A stretch of 64,000 nt of DNA, from assembly GCF_023638035.1 (NCBI RefSeq), contig NZ_JAKRVX010000005.1, positions 99,189 through 163,188 of the forward strand, given 5' to 3'. This document shows positions 8,610 to 16,573 of this stretch, one piece after another (position 1 is the first letter of the stretch; every line of letters starts with the position of its first letter). The translations under genes were made by a program, and so were the position numbers. The notes beneath the pieces are model-generated. The model was not told the DNA's origin and did not search any database. It saw only the letters and a list, made by a program, of their open reading frames with translations. Source of the DNA: Natronocalculus amylovorans (GTDB lineage Archaea > Halobacteriota > Halobacteria > Halobacteriales > Haloferacaceae).

Positions 8610-9592
8610 TATGCGTCCTCCATGCGCTGTGGGGTTGCCGATCGAACAGCAGCGGCCCTTGTTTGGGTTGCTGCAGACGAGCCATCCATCTCTGTGACGC
8701 GATCGACCGTTGCTGGGCGAACCCGAAACTCGCCAAAGCCAATCTTTGAATGTGTCCCAATACGGTTGATTCCATTCCGGGCAGTCTCGATCGGGGCATC
8801 ACCAACATACCGAACGGTTTGCCCGTGATCAATCGTCTGCACGTCATAACAGTGGTCGCCAAACGCCAACTTCGTCTGTCGTTCTCGAAGCAGCTGCTCG
8901 GTCTCCCACCACCATGGAACCGATTGATCATCGCCACTGGGATGCTCACTGTGCAATACGTACGGCGAGTAGAGATCGATCTCAAACGTATCACTCGCAT
9001 GCAGACTTGCGTACGAGAGCTCATCCAGATCGATCAACTGGGTATCAACAAGCGTCAGCTGGCCCAATCCAAAATTCCGGCCCCCACCAACCTGTATTTC
9101 ATCAAGATCGTCATCTTCGATCGGGAGGATATCCCTACGTTGACGGTCATAGGCCTGTAAATAACAGTGGATATGCACCTTGACCGTTCGCTTGTATCTT
9201 CGTCCACCGGGTGGCCGGCCGAATCGACATTGGGGAGCAACCGCAATCCGCCCACCATGGTTCTCCAATGTCAGGCAGTTATGCACCTCACGTGCTCGAC
9301 TGTCTAACAACCACCGCTGGGCAGCATCTCTGAAGATGAACAGATCCTCATAGCGCTCTACATCCGGCAAACTGGTCGAGTAGATCGATCGACGACTCTC
9401 GTCAGTGGCGGCTGGTATCTGTCCATACTCGCCAACGAACAGCGATCCCATGCTTACGCGAAGGTTGCTGGCAACCGCTCCTGGAACCGATTGTGCGATC
9501 GCAGCATACAGCGCATTCCCGCTCACGTAGTAGGGATGGCCATAGTAGCTGGTGTCCAACTCAAACAGCACTGACTGGATCTGTGAGCTCAT
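8609..9592 (-). CDS. HRAMP Cas5-like RAMP protein
   Basis: 327 residues. The glycine-rich loop GGGRNFGLGQLTL (about residues 168-180) is the RAMP hallmark and follows a ferredoxin-like segment. The N-terminus (VLFELDTSYYGHPYYVSG) resembles the beta-hairpin opening of Cas5/Cas7 folds. It overlaps both neighbours by 1-4 bases in a five-gene operon. HRAMP loci (derived class 1 systems of Halobacteria) contain a diverged Cas5, a diverged Cas7 and one further conserved protein without a CRISPR array. This gene fits the Cas5 role. Which of the two RAMPs is Cas5 and which Cas7 is my judgement from length and loop sequence. Confidence 0.7.
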   Translation of the reverse strand: MSSQIQSVLFELDTSYYGHPYYVSGNALYAAIAQSVPGAVASNLRVSMGSLFVGEYGQIPAATDESRRSIYSTSLPDVERYEDLFIFRDAAQRWLLDSRAREVHNCLTLENHGGRIAVAPQCRFGRPPGGRRYKRTVKVHIHCYLQAYDRQRRDILPIEDDDLDEIQVGGGRNFGLGQLTLVDTQLIDLDELSYASLHASDTFEIDLYSPYVLHSEHPSGDDQSVPWWWETEQLLRERQTKLAFGDHCYDVQTIDHGQTVRYVGDAPIETARNGINRIGTHSKIGFGEFRVRPATVDRVTEMDGSSAATQTRAAAVRSATPQRMEDA

Positions 9593-10422
9593 GCAACGTC
9601 ACCTCCAGTGGATGTCTCGTTACTTGCCTTCCATGGCGGCAACACTCCTGCGCGATCGTACACAACGTCTTCAATATATTGCAGTGCAACCGACCACGAT
9701 CGAATCCGTCGCAACTGTGCATCCAGAATCCGTGCCTGCCGATCGCCGTCTACAGCCAACGGGTGAGCTGGAAGCTGTGACCACCGATCGGCAAACGAGC
9801 GCGCTGGTGCATTGCCAAGCCGAACCGATTGCTCATCACCCTTGTCTGGCGAGAGATGCAACACCATCACCGGTGTCCAACAAATCGTCTCATGCGCCCG
9901 AACACGATCGGACGCAAGTGCTCGATCGGACAGCGGTTCATATTCTGGTTTTGCATCCGGATCACCACGCTCTGCGACGATCGAGAGCTCATCAAATGTG
10001 TACCCCGCTCGGTACCATCGATACAATGCGGCAACAAGCAGCGTGTGGTATTTGAGGGATGTGTATGGGTAGTACACAGACTCGGTGATTCCAGCGGCCG
10101 TCTGACTCGTGAGCCATGCCGCATGTAGTTCCGCTGCATCAGAGGGCATCACAAGCGGGTCCAACACCTCAGAAGAGGTGTCCAGTTGGCGAACCGGCTC
10201 ACCAGTGAGCAATGAGAGTCGCTCCGGCGACACATGATTCGCCAAAACCTGTGTTGGCTCCCCATGCGGTCGACTAAGCAACGCTGCATCAGCATCCGCC
10301 CCAAACGGAACCTCCTCGTTGATCGGCACGCCACGGTACGACCGGAACCCCGACGCATGGCTCCGACCTCGGAGCTTGTGTACGTCATGTCGATATGCAC
10401 GACACAGTGCTTCATCGCTCAT
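9589..10422 (-). CDS. HRAMP conserved protein of unknown fold
   Basis: 277 residues, no recognisable catalytic motif. It contains an Arg/His-rich N-terminus (YRHDVHKLRGRSHASGF) and a helical centre (HTLLVAALYRWYRAGYT). It overlaps the Cas7-like gene upstream and the Cas5-like gene downstream by four bases each, so translational coupling is likely. The constant position between the two RAMPs suggests a structural subunit, possibly analogous to a small or large subunit of class 1 effectors. That analogy is inference only. Confidence 0.65.
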   Translation of the reverse strand: MSDEALCRAYRHDVHKLRGRSHASGFRSYRGVPINEEVPFGADADAALLSRPHGEPTQVLANHVSPERLSLLTGEPVRQLDTSSEVLDPLVMPSDAAELHAAWLTSQTAAGITESVYYPYTSLKYHTLLVAALYRWYRAGYTFDELSIVAERGDPDAKPEYEPLSDRALASDRVRAHETICWTPVMVLHLSPDKGDEQSVRLGNAPARSFADRWSQLPAHPLAVDGDRQARILDAQLRRIRSWSVALQYIEDVVYDRAGVLPPWKASNETSTGGDVA

Positions 10423-11441
10423 TTCGAATCACCACCCGAATTCTCCTTGCTGGCCGATCGAGTCTCGAGGCTCTCGCCCAACTCTCCGTCTTCGTTACTC
10501 AGACGGTGCTGTAATGCTTCGACAAAGCTATCTCGTAATCCCTCGCGCCAGAGTTCGTCTTTCTTCTCCATCGACTGTGTGGGCCCCTGTGCGCGATTGT
10601 AGACACGCCGTACCTCTGCATCCGAATACAGTGGATTGATCACGTTCGCATGGACAATGCCTGCACCGAAATTCCGCGATCCGCCTAACTGCATTGAATA
10701 TGTGTCATTATTCGATTTGAGATAGCACACTGCCTCACAAATCAATCCCACATACTCTGGGCGGAGTTCTCGGAGCGTCAGTCGCCACGTCCCGTCCAGA
10801 TTTCCAACCGCATCCTGTGTCGCATGCCGGAGTGGTTGGCCTTCATCCGCCTCATTCCGCGATCGGACATGTGTATTCAGCTGTCGATAATGTGCTTCGG
10901 CTTCGCCTTTGAGGACATCTACATGCCGGCGGATCGGCGAAAACCCGATCGGCCGACGAATTAGCTTCCCTGCCTGATGGCCAAACCCACCAAACAAGTC
11001 ATACACAACGCACGTGCTGGTTGGCATCGGGAACTTGGATTCTCCATCACGACGGTCTGGATCGCAGCTTCCTTTCTCGTGATAGCCCGCCGCCAAATCC
11101 CGATCGTACACATCTTTGAGTTTGAAATCCGCATTCGGCTCACCGGGATGGCATGCTGTGACGCCAGCGATATGATGCACTCGCTCACAGCCATGTCGCA
11201 GCCATCCACTCAACGTGAACGGCGAGATCTGGCCTGCTATTTGGTTCATCGGGTCATCCGCCTCATACCGATCGGCCGAGGCATGATGTCGATCGGTGAT
11301 AATCCCGTCACCGGGCGCTAACAATCCAATATTGAGTCCAACGTAGATATCCGGGAACGTTGTCTCCGAGATGTCGACAGGGAGGTCGAATTCCATCGGA
11401 AGGTGATCACTCTCAAACCCGCGATCGTCGTCCGATCGCAT
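10419..11441 (-). CDS. HRAMP Cas7-like RAMP protein
   Basis: 340 residues. Two RAMP features are visible. SPFTLSGWLRHGCERV (about 75-90) corresponds to the 'pxSslkGxxR' helix of Cas7/Csm3/Csf2-like proteins. GGSRNFGAGIVHANV (near 255-270) is the glycine-rich loop. A Gly-rich stretch, YDLFGGFGHQAGKL, lies between them. It would form the RNA-binding backbone of a surveillance complex. The last 45 residues are a charged linker-like tail. It overlaps the downstream gene by four bases and sits two bases after the Cys-rich gene. Confidence 0.7.
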   Translation of the reverse strand: MRSDDDRGFESDHLPMEFDLPVDISETTFPDIYVGLNIGLLAPGDGIITDRHHASADRYEADDPMNQIAGQISPFTLSGWLRHGCERVHHIAGVTACHPGEPNADFKLKDVYDRDLAAGYHEKGSCDPDRRDGESKFPMPTSTCVVYDLFGGFGHQAGKLIRRPIGFSPIRRHVDVLKGEAEAHYRQLNTHVRSRNEADEGQPLRHATQDAVGNLDGTWRLTLRELRPEYVGLICEAVCYLKSNNDTYSMQLGGSRNFGAGIVHANVINPLYSDAEVRRVYNRAQGPTQSMEKKDELWREGLRDSFVEALQHRLSNEDGELGESLETRSASKENSGGDSK

Positions 11442-11443
11442 GG

Positions 11444-12022
11444 TCAGTGCTCCCCTCTTTCAGTTATCGAGTTTCTTGATTCAGAGCCGTCCGCGATCGG
11501 ATCACACAGCTCTGTCATATTCGTTGTTGAGTCTTCCTCGTACGCTGTGTTTACATCTGCTGCGATGCGATCGCCATATGTCCATCCACCATCGCCAGCG
11601 GTTGGCAATGTCGTTTGAAAACCATCTGTCTGTTCAGTGGGTCCACAAACCCGTGTGAGTTCTGTCGACCCAGTACGTGAAACCGCAACGATCGCTTCGC
11701 CAAGAAAGACCGGCCACGATGTCTGCATTGCCTGATCTGCGCACCGTGCCATCCGACCGCGTACGAGCACCGCGTCTCGCTCGTCCGTAAAGTCGTCCGG
11801 ACAATCAGGATGGTCCGCACATCGTAGCCCATCAATCGTGTAGCAATCCGACTCTGCCGATCGGCTGAAACACGCTATAACCGGCGATCCAGCCGTTACT
11901 CTGCGGGAGCACGCTTCGCACAGCGCCTCCCCTTCCCCGAGAAAATTTATTTTCAGTTGATATATTTCTTCAATTAAGTTGTGTTCAACAGTCTTTTTTA
12001 TTATTGGTCCGTTTATTCTCAT
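11444..12022 (-). CDS. Cys-rich zinc-binding protein heading the HRAMP operon
   Basis: 192 residues. The Cys pairs CEACSRR and CADHPDC with a Cys between them suggest one structural zinc site in the N-terminal half. The C-terminal 60 residues are acidic and low in complexity. The family is not recognised. It is the first gene of the HRAMP operon (two bases before the Cas7-like gene) and shares the HRAMP promoter region with the divergent small gene at 12177. It may be an accessory nucleic-acid-binding subunit. An internal start after residue 28 would leave the zinc site intact. Confidence 0.55.
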   Translation of the reverse strand: MRINGPIIKKTVEHNLIEEIYQLKINFLGEGEALCEACSRRVTAGSPVIACFSRSAESDCYTIDGLRCADHPDCPDDFTDERDAVLVRGRMARCADQAMQTSWPVFLGEAIVAVSRTGSTELTRVCGPTEQTDGFQTTLPTAGDGGWTYGDRIAADVNTAYEEDSTTNMTELCDPIADGSESRNSITERGEH

Positions 12023-12122
12023 GGGTTTTCTCCTAGATTATGAGAACCCACCCCGACGACGCACATCGTCGGGAATCTTCTGGATGAGTTCTCAATTATC
12101 TATTGTACTGTTTGCATCATAA

Positions 12123-12155
12123 ATGTTTGCATATTTGCATACGTTTGTATATGTG
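12123..12155. promoter_or_regulatory. AT-rich repeat and putative TATA region between divergent genes
   Basis: Between the HRAMP operon and the divergent small gene, the sequence tttgcatatttgcata repeats a tttgcata word twice and then reads tttgtatatg. The last element sits about 28 bases before the ATG at 12177, the spacing expected for a leaderless haloarchaeal transcript. The repeated word could be an operator, but this is weak evidence. Confidence 0.35.
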
Positions 12156-12176
12156 CACATCAACGGAGTATTTAGA

Positions 12177-12401
12177 ATGGTGGATATAAACTCCAAATCG
12201 ATGGGTAGAACACGTGCACTCATGACCAAGACCGATCGTGAACAAATTTCGAACACGAGTGAAACTGAAGAAAATAAGCGATACCAGGCTATTTCTCGAG
12301 TCAGGGGCAGGGTACAAGATGAGCTACCCAAAGATTTGGAAGTTCTTGCTGAGCATCATCCTGAGTTACTCAAAGAGCTTCGTGAGATTGTTTGCGAATA
12401 A
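12177..12401 (+). CDS. small conserved haloarchaeal protein (74 aa)
   Basis: The core MGRTRALMTKTDREQI, then RYQAISRVRGRV and LAEHHPELLKELREIVCE resembles a family of short haloarchaeal proteins of unknown function, common on plasmids and chromosomes. It is all-helical and strongly charged, with no catalytic motif. The ATG at 12177 gives 74 residues and the ATG at 12201 gives 66; the latter starts at the family's usual MGRTRA. A longer reading from 12123 would pass through the promoter and is rejected. Confidence 0.7.
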   Translation: MVDINSKSMGRTRALMTKTDREQISNTSETEENKRYQAISRVRGRVQDELPKDLEVLAEHHPELLKELREIVCE

Positions 12402-12738
12402 AATATCAAGATAGACGGATCTAATATAATATTTAATATGCTTCTGTATTAATCTAATTGCATAACTCAATCAGATACGGCTTGTTCGGCAGTTATACTT
12501 ATATACGACTATCCAAACTATTCGCTCTATGATATCTTGCTATCGAGGTCTTAATCCATGATTCATACATAGGTTTTGATATAGTGTCGGTGAGTCATCA
12601 TAGGGTGAGATGGATAGGAGTCCAAGTTCCGTGTAAGAAGAGGTCCCCACAATCGATTCAGTACACTACGATTGGAGCGCTTCGGACGGCAGAAACAACT
12701 TTTCAATCGATATACAACAGGTGATTTTATTGCTTTAC
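12402..12738. other. intergenic, AT-rich, no gene seen
   Basis: 337 bases between the small gene and the convergent 3-prime end of mcrC. AT-rich blocks are present but no ORF of note, no repeat shared with other parts of the window and no clear terminator hairpin. Confidence 0.5.
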
Positions 12739-13989
12739 TCAGAAAACTTCTAGCGATTCTACGGCAGTCTGTACATCTTCAGTAATAGTGGCAACAAAGT
12801 CCTCATAGCTCGGTTTATCCAGATTAAGGCTGAGGACACAGAGTTCTTGATCATTACTCAGTTGATAGACCCGAGGCTCAGGCACCACACTAGGAGGATA
12901 TAATAAGATGCCGGGAGCGTGCTCATGTGTAGAATATGATAATACCTGGTACACGTCCTGCTTGCTTGGGGTTGATACATCCTTCCATTTAACGTCTCCG
13001 ACAAGAACACTGCCCCCATTGAGTTGAGCAATAATATCCGGTTGCATAGGTCTACCGAGAGGTTGATCATCTGATCGTCGCTTCGCCAAATAGCCAATAT
13101 TACGCTTCGTGACGGTTATTTTCGAGTTATCAAAAACGGCTTTTACAGCACGCCGGGCAACCATTTCAAAGAGATTGTCCATATTCAGGAGGAACGTCGC
13201 TCCAGCGCCAGCTCCGGCATGCAGATTTTCAATAGAAGTTTGCCGGATCACCATATTCGCAATCTTTAGTGCCGTTTCGTACGTGGAAGTGAGTCTCATT
13301 TGTGAGGAAATAGTCTGCAGGCTATGTATGGGAACTTTCCTCTGTGAAACCCCTGCATCCTTGAGTATGGTAATCTGCCGGTTAAGACGATGAGTTATTT
13401 TGTCACCTGAATGTAGTCGTGTGAGGATAATAGCAGCATGTACGAGCGTCTGATTCAGAGTCGAATCATAACTGAGCTCAGAGTAATCACACTCAAATTC
13501 AGTCGAAATAGGTCCTCTCTTCTGGAGTTGACGATGGAGGTTTATTTTCCCTCTTACCTGTTTTCTGCTCTCATTCTGATTGACGTATTCAGGCCGGATA
13601 CCTCGTTGAAGCACTCGCTGTAGAATTGAAGAATAATAGTAGGCAATGAGACGCGTGAACTCTGAATCGTCAGCGACCTCATAACTAGCCTTTTCAAGAT
13701 ACGAGTCTGGAGGTGCGCCGATTCCGAAACGAACCAAATTCAGGAGCTCCAATTCAACTTTGGGCCGGATACGTAGAACAGTACCACTAGGTAAGGAGAC
13801 AGTCCCAACGTGCCTTTTGGAAGTAATCTTAAATCTCTCAGATGAGTAAGGTTTAACATCAAGCTTCGTGACCTTCTTACCGTCAGAGTTACGGTTTATT
13901 TTCTGGTTGATATACTCTAAATCTTGGGTACTCAGTGATAATGGGTCAGAAGGGACCCATTCACGAAGCGGTTCTTCAGTCACCATCAC
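12739..13989 (-). CDS. mcrC: McrC, nuclease subunit of a type IV restriction system
   Basis: 416 residues. The C-terminal PD-(D/E)XK site is visible as MQPDIIAQL followed by VLVGDVKWK, with Asp, Asp and Lys in place. The N-terminal DUF524/McrBC-5 region (residues about 1-170) fits the McrB-binding part, and KINLHRQLQKRG is a typical McrC element. It starts on the last base of mcrB, so the two are translated together. Role: cleaves DNA carrying modified bases after McrB translocation. Base composition is AT-rich compared with the HRAMP genes, consistent with separate acquisition. Confidence 0.92.
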   Translation of the reverse strand: MMVTEEPLREWVPSDPLSLSTQDLEYINQKINRNSDGKKVTKLDVKPYSSERFKITSKRHVGTVSLPSGTVLRIRPKVELELLNLVRFGIGAPPDSYLEKASYEVADDSEFTRLIAYYYSSILQRVLQRGIRPEYVNQNESRKQVRGKINLHRQLQKRGPISTEFECDYSELSYDSTLNQTLVHAAIILTRLHSGDKITHRLNRQITILKDAGVSQRKVPIHSLQTISSQMRLTSTYETALKIANMVIRQTSIENLHAGAGAGATFLLNMDNLFEMVARRAVKAVFDNSKITVTKRNIGYLAKRRSDDQPLGRPMQPDIIAQLNGGSVLVGDVKWKDVSTPSKQDVYQVLSYSTHEHAPGILLYPPSVVPEPRVYQLSNDQELCVLSLNLDKPSYEDFVATITEDVQTAVESLEVF

Positions 13990-15557
13990 TATGTATCAAC
14001 TAATCCACGGAGTGTCTGGTCAAGATTTTCAAGAGTGAAGTCACTTCGAAATTCTGGACGAGATGGGTGAGTAAGCTGTTCATCAACTTCGGCAAAGACC
14101 TGATCGCGGATTCGGTAGAAATCACCGAAGTAGTACTCCTCTATCAGCGGGAGAATCTCATATTTCCACGCGTCGTGTAGACTTTCTAAGTCATACTCTT
14201 GGGGTTCAGAATCCGATAACAGATACGAGTGACCGATCTGCTTTCCTTGCCCTAAATCAACCGCGTCGAGAATTCTGTCGTTGATCACTTCGAGAGCATC
14301 AATGGAGTTTAGTTGGAGACGACGTTCAAGATTGGTCGGCTGTTCATCCTGTCCAGACATACTGTAGACTTCACGGAGATATTCGTAATCAGGACCGAAT
14401 CGGATAAACCGAAATCGTCGGCGGATCGCAGAGTCAATTAGCGCGATAGACTGGTCAGACGTGTTCATCGTTCCAATGATGTAGAGGTTTGGGGGGACAG
14501 AGAATTCCTTATCTTTGGAGTGTGCGAGTGTGATTTTTTCGCCACGTTTGTCTTTCTCAAGTAGCGTGACTAACTCTCCGAATACCTGCGATATATTGGC
14601 TCTATTCATTTCATCAATTACTAAAACATACTTATTGGCGTTTTTTTTTCGGGCACTATTCTCGTATTCCTCCCTCGCCAATTCGCAGGTGTCTTTGAAT
14701 ATACCGGGTCGAAGTTCATACCGCAAATTATGTTCACTATTCTCATCCGAGCTGTCCGCAGATACGCTCAATCCTTCTATAAAGTCCTCATAAGTGAATG
14801 ATGGATGGAATGTGACTTTCTGGAGATTCTCAGTGGTTGGTTCATTATTCTGTTGTCCAAGCCATGCTTTGGCATATTGAAGTGCGTGGTAAGTTTTTCC
14901 AGTTCCAGGTGGTCCATAAAATACAACCTGGCCTTTTGATTCTAACTGCCGAATAGTCTCCCTATACCTTTCTTCGTCCTCTATTGTAGGAATATCAAGT
15001 GGTCGACTGGTATCCTGATTCGGTATGTGTTTCTTGACGTATTCTTCCACAGTGTCGTAGTCTTCCCTAATCGCCTCCATCGCAGGGTTATCGAGCCGTT
15101 GGAAGGAATGAGGTCCTTCAGAGACATATTCGTAATAAGTTGCGAGTTCTTTAGTCGTGATCTCTATTTCAACTGGGTTTTGTAAATAAATCAGGCGGTC
15201 ACCAATTCCGCTGGATTTGGCTAACGAATCTTCATCTGGGTCGGGGAAAATATACCCTGCGAGTTTGCGATTTTCCTCTCGTCCAATAACCTTCGCTGCT
15301 GTATTATAATAGGGATTCTCATCTGGTTCATTCCGAGTATAAAAAAGAAGATAATCTCCCTTACTCACTTTAGACCAACTGCCTTCTTCTTCCTCCGTTG
15401 TTGCCCATAACCGTACTACACCTCTATCCGTGTGGGGTGGGGGTGGTTCTATATCAAGTTCATCAATCGAGATACCAGATTTAACTGTACGCAGAAGCCG
15501 TTCACGCGCTTCTGCTGAATCACATGGCACTAGAAAAATTGTGGATTGGTTTACCAT
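13989..15557 (-). CDS. mcrB: McrB, EVE domain fused to AAA+ GTPase motor
   Basis: 522 residues from the ATG at 15557. The N-terminus (residues about 1-150; FLVPCDSAEARERLL, then GDYLLFYTRN) matches an EVE domain, a modified-base reader of the PUA superfamily. The AAA+ part follows: Walker A GPPGTGKTYHAL, Walker B VLVIDEMNRANIS and GTMNTSDQSIALID, the McrB guanine-specific signature. The start at 15557 is preferred over 15620 because a TATA-like ggtatttttttatc lies about 30 bases upstream. The gene is divergent from the Dpd-like module 180 bases away. EVE-McrBC proteins are predicted to restrict DNA with modified cytosine or other bases. Confidence 0.92.
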   Translation of the reverse strand: MVNQSTIFLVPCDSAEARERLLRTVKSGISIDELDIEPPPPHTDRGVVRLWATTEEEEGSWSKVSKGDYLLFYTRNEPDENPYYNTAAKVIGREENRKLAGYIFPDPDEDSLAKSSGIGDRLIYLQNPVEIEITTKELATYYEYVSEGPHSFQRLDNPAMEAIREDYDTVEEYVKKHIPNQDTSRPLDIPTIEDEERYRETIRQLESKGQVVFYGPPGTGKTYHALQYAKAWLGQQNNEPTTENLQKVTFHPSFTYEDFIEGLSVSADSSDENSEHNLRYELRPGIFKDTCELAREEYENSARKKNANKYVLVIDEMNRANISQVFGELVTLLEKDKRGEKITLAHSKDKEFSVPPNLYIIGTMNTSDQSIALIDSAIRRRFRFIRFGPDYEYLREVYSMSGQDEQPTNLERRLQLNSIDALEVINDRILDAVDLGQGKQIGHSYLLSDSEPQEYDLESLHDAWKYEILPLIEEYYFGDFYRIRDQVFAEVDEQLTHPSRPEFRSDFTLENLDQTLRGLVDT

Positions 15558-15584
15558 AATGACGCGAGGAGATTGGAGCGCCCC

Positions 15585-15598
15585 GATAAAAAAATACC
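15585..15598 (-). promoter_or_regulatory. putative TATA box of mcrBC
   Basis: On the minus strand ggtatttttttatc is centred about 34 bases before the mcrB ATG at 15557. This suits a leaderless or nearly leaderless archaeal transcript and decides the start over the upstream ATG at 15620. Confidence 0.45.
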
Positions 15599-15736
15599 GA
15601 ACGACGGGTTGATCAACCAATTGGTAAGAGGATGATTGAACAAATTTTTATCAATCACACGAGTTGAGTGGAGTATACCGAACTAAATATATCCGCCCGG
15701 CATTGACGAAAATTTGCTTCGGACTTAAATCAACAC

Positions 15737-16573
15737 ATGACAGATACAGAATTCGTCCCTCTCATCCTCAACAACGAGTCTGCGGCACAGTGGGAAGTGG
15801 TATACTCTTCCATTCAGGATGGGCAGGTTACCGATGATGCACTCAAAGATGGAACGGGGCTATCAGGTATTCATATAGAGGAAGCTCTAAAAGGGTTAGC
15901 AGCGATGCGTCTGATTAATGATAGGAATGAACCGTATGAGGAAAATCCCCTAATCGAGATAGACGACGTTTCCGATTCTATCCGGTATCGCCTAACAGGG
16001 CTCCAAGGCTTAATGGACGAACACGTTCCTGACAACTGGGGCAGACATGCTGGTGTTCTTTTGCACTACGAATACCTCGTCGAAGAGAGAGAGCAATACT
16101 TTCGAGATGACGATGAAGGGCTCTGGAAAAAAATCCGAAACTGGGAAGAAGACAGAGGTTATGAACCCAAAAAGAAGAACGGAGATAACTATCAATTCAA
16201 TACAAAAAAGTGGACTCACTGGACCGTAATTGCAGATCACTTGGGTCTGATTCGTAAGACAAAAGGTTCATTCTATACGACGTATTTTGACCCAGAGATT
16301 TTGAGAGGTACACTACTGTGGTATAGTGATAAGACTGGTACATACTCATTCCCGATTTCCAAGTATATCAATTGGTTAGATGAAAACGTTGTTCCATGCC
16401 CAACACAAGGTAATACTGTACCAGTTTCAATATCCCATACACTCCACCTGCTTTCTCGTACAGGATGGTTAAATTTCGTTGAGGAAGGTGATAGTGCAAC
16501 TGCAAGCCTTGCAGGCATAGAACCAAGTCAGTATCCAGACAGCGTAAATTCAATTAGCATCATCAAATCATGA
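15737..16573 (+). CDS. DpdG-like winged-helix protein, copy 1
   Basis: 278 residues. An N-terminal winged-helix-like segment (VTDDALKDGTGLSGIHIEEAL) is followed by a helical domain with NWGRHAGVLLHYEYL and WEEDRGYEPK. It is clearly homologous to the 277-residue protein at 26276 (shared VLL-Y-YL, DRGY and HLGL/FLGL blocks). Position and size fit DpdG of the 7-deazaguanine restriction module, but that name is inferred from context. It overlaps the following ATPase gene by four bases. A TATA-like taaatatatc lies about 50 bases upstream. Function unknown; a DNA-recognition or adaptor role would fit. Confidence 0.55.
   Translation: MTDTEFVPLILNNESAAQWEVVYSSIQDGQVTDDALKDGTGLSGIHIEEALKGLAAMRLINDRNEPYEENPLIEIDDVSDSIRYRLTGLQGLMDEHVPDNWGRHAGVLLHYEYLVEEREQYFRDDDEGLWKKIRNWEEDRGYEPKKKNGDNYQFNTKKWTHWTVIADHLGLIRKTKGSFYTTYFDPEILRGTLLWYSDKTGTYSFPISKYINWLDENVVPCPTQGNTVPVSISHTLHLLSRTGWLNFVEEGDSATASLAGIEPSQYPDSVNSISIIKS

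Noticed and set aside
8240..10602. Long plus-strand frames opposite the HRAMP operon
   Set aside because: They are Ser/Arg/His-rich shadows of the real minus-strand genes, which have RAMP and exonuclease motifs and tight overlaps.
5716..12022. Standard type I, III or IV CRISPR-Cas locus
   Set aside because: No repeat-spacer array, cas1/cas2, cas3, cas10, dinG or csf1-like gene was seen. The RAMP proteins with exonuclease and HNH partners fit HRAMP better.
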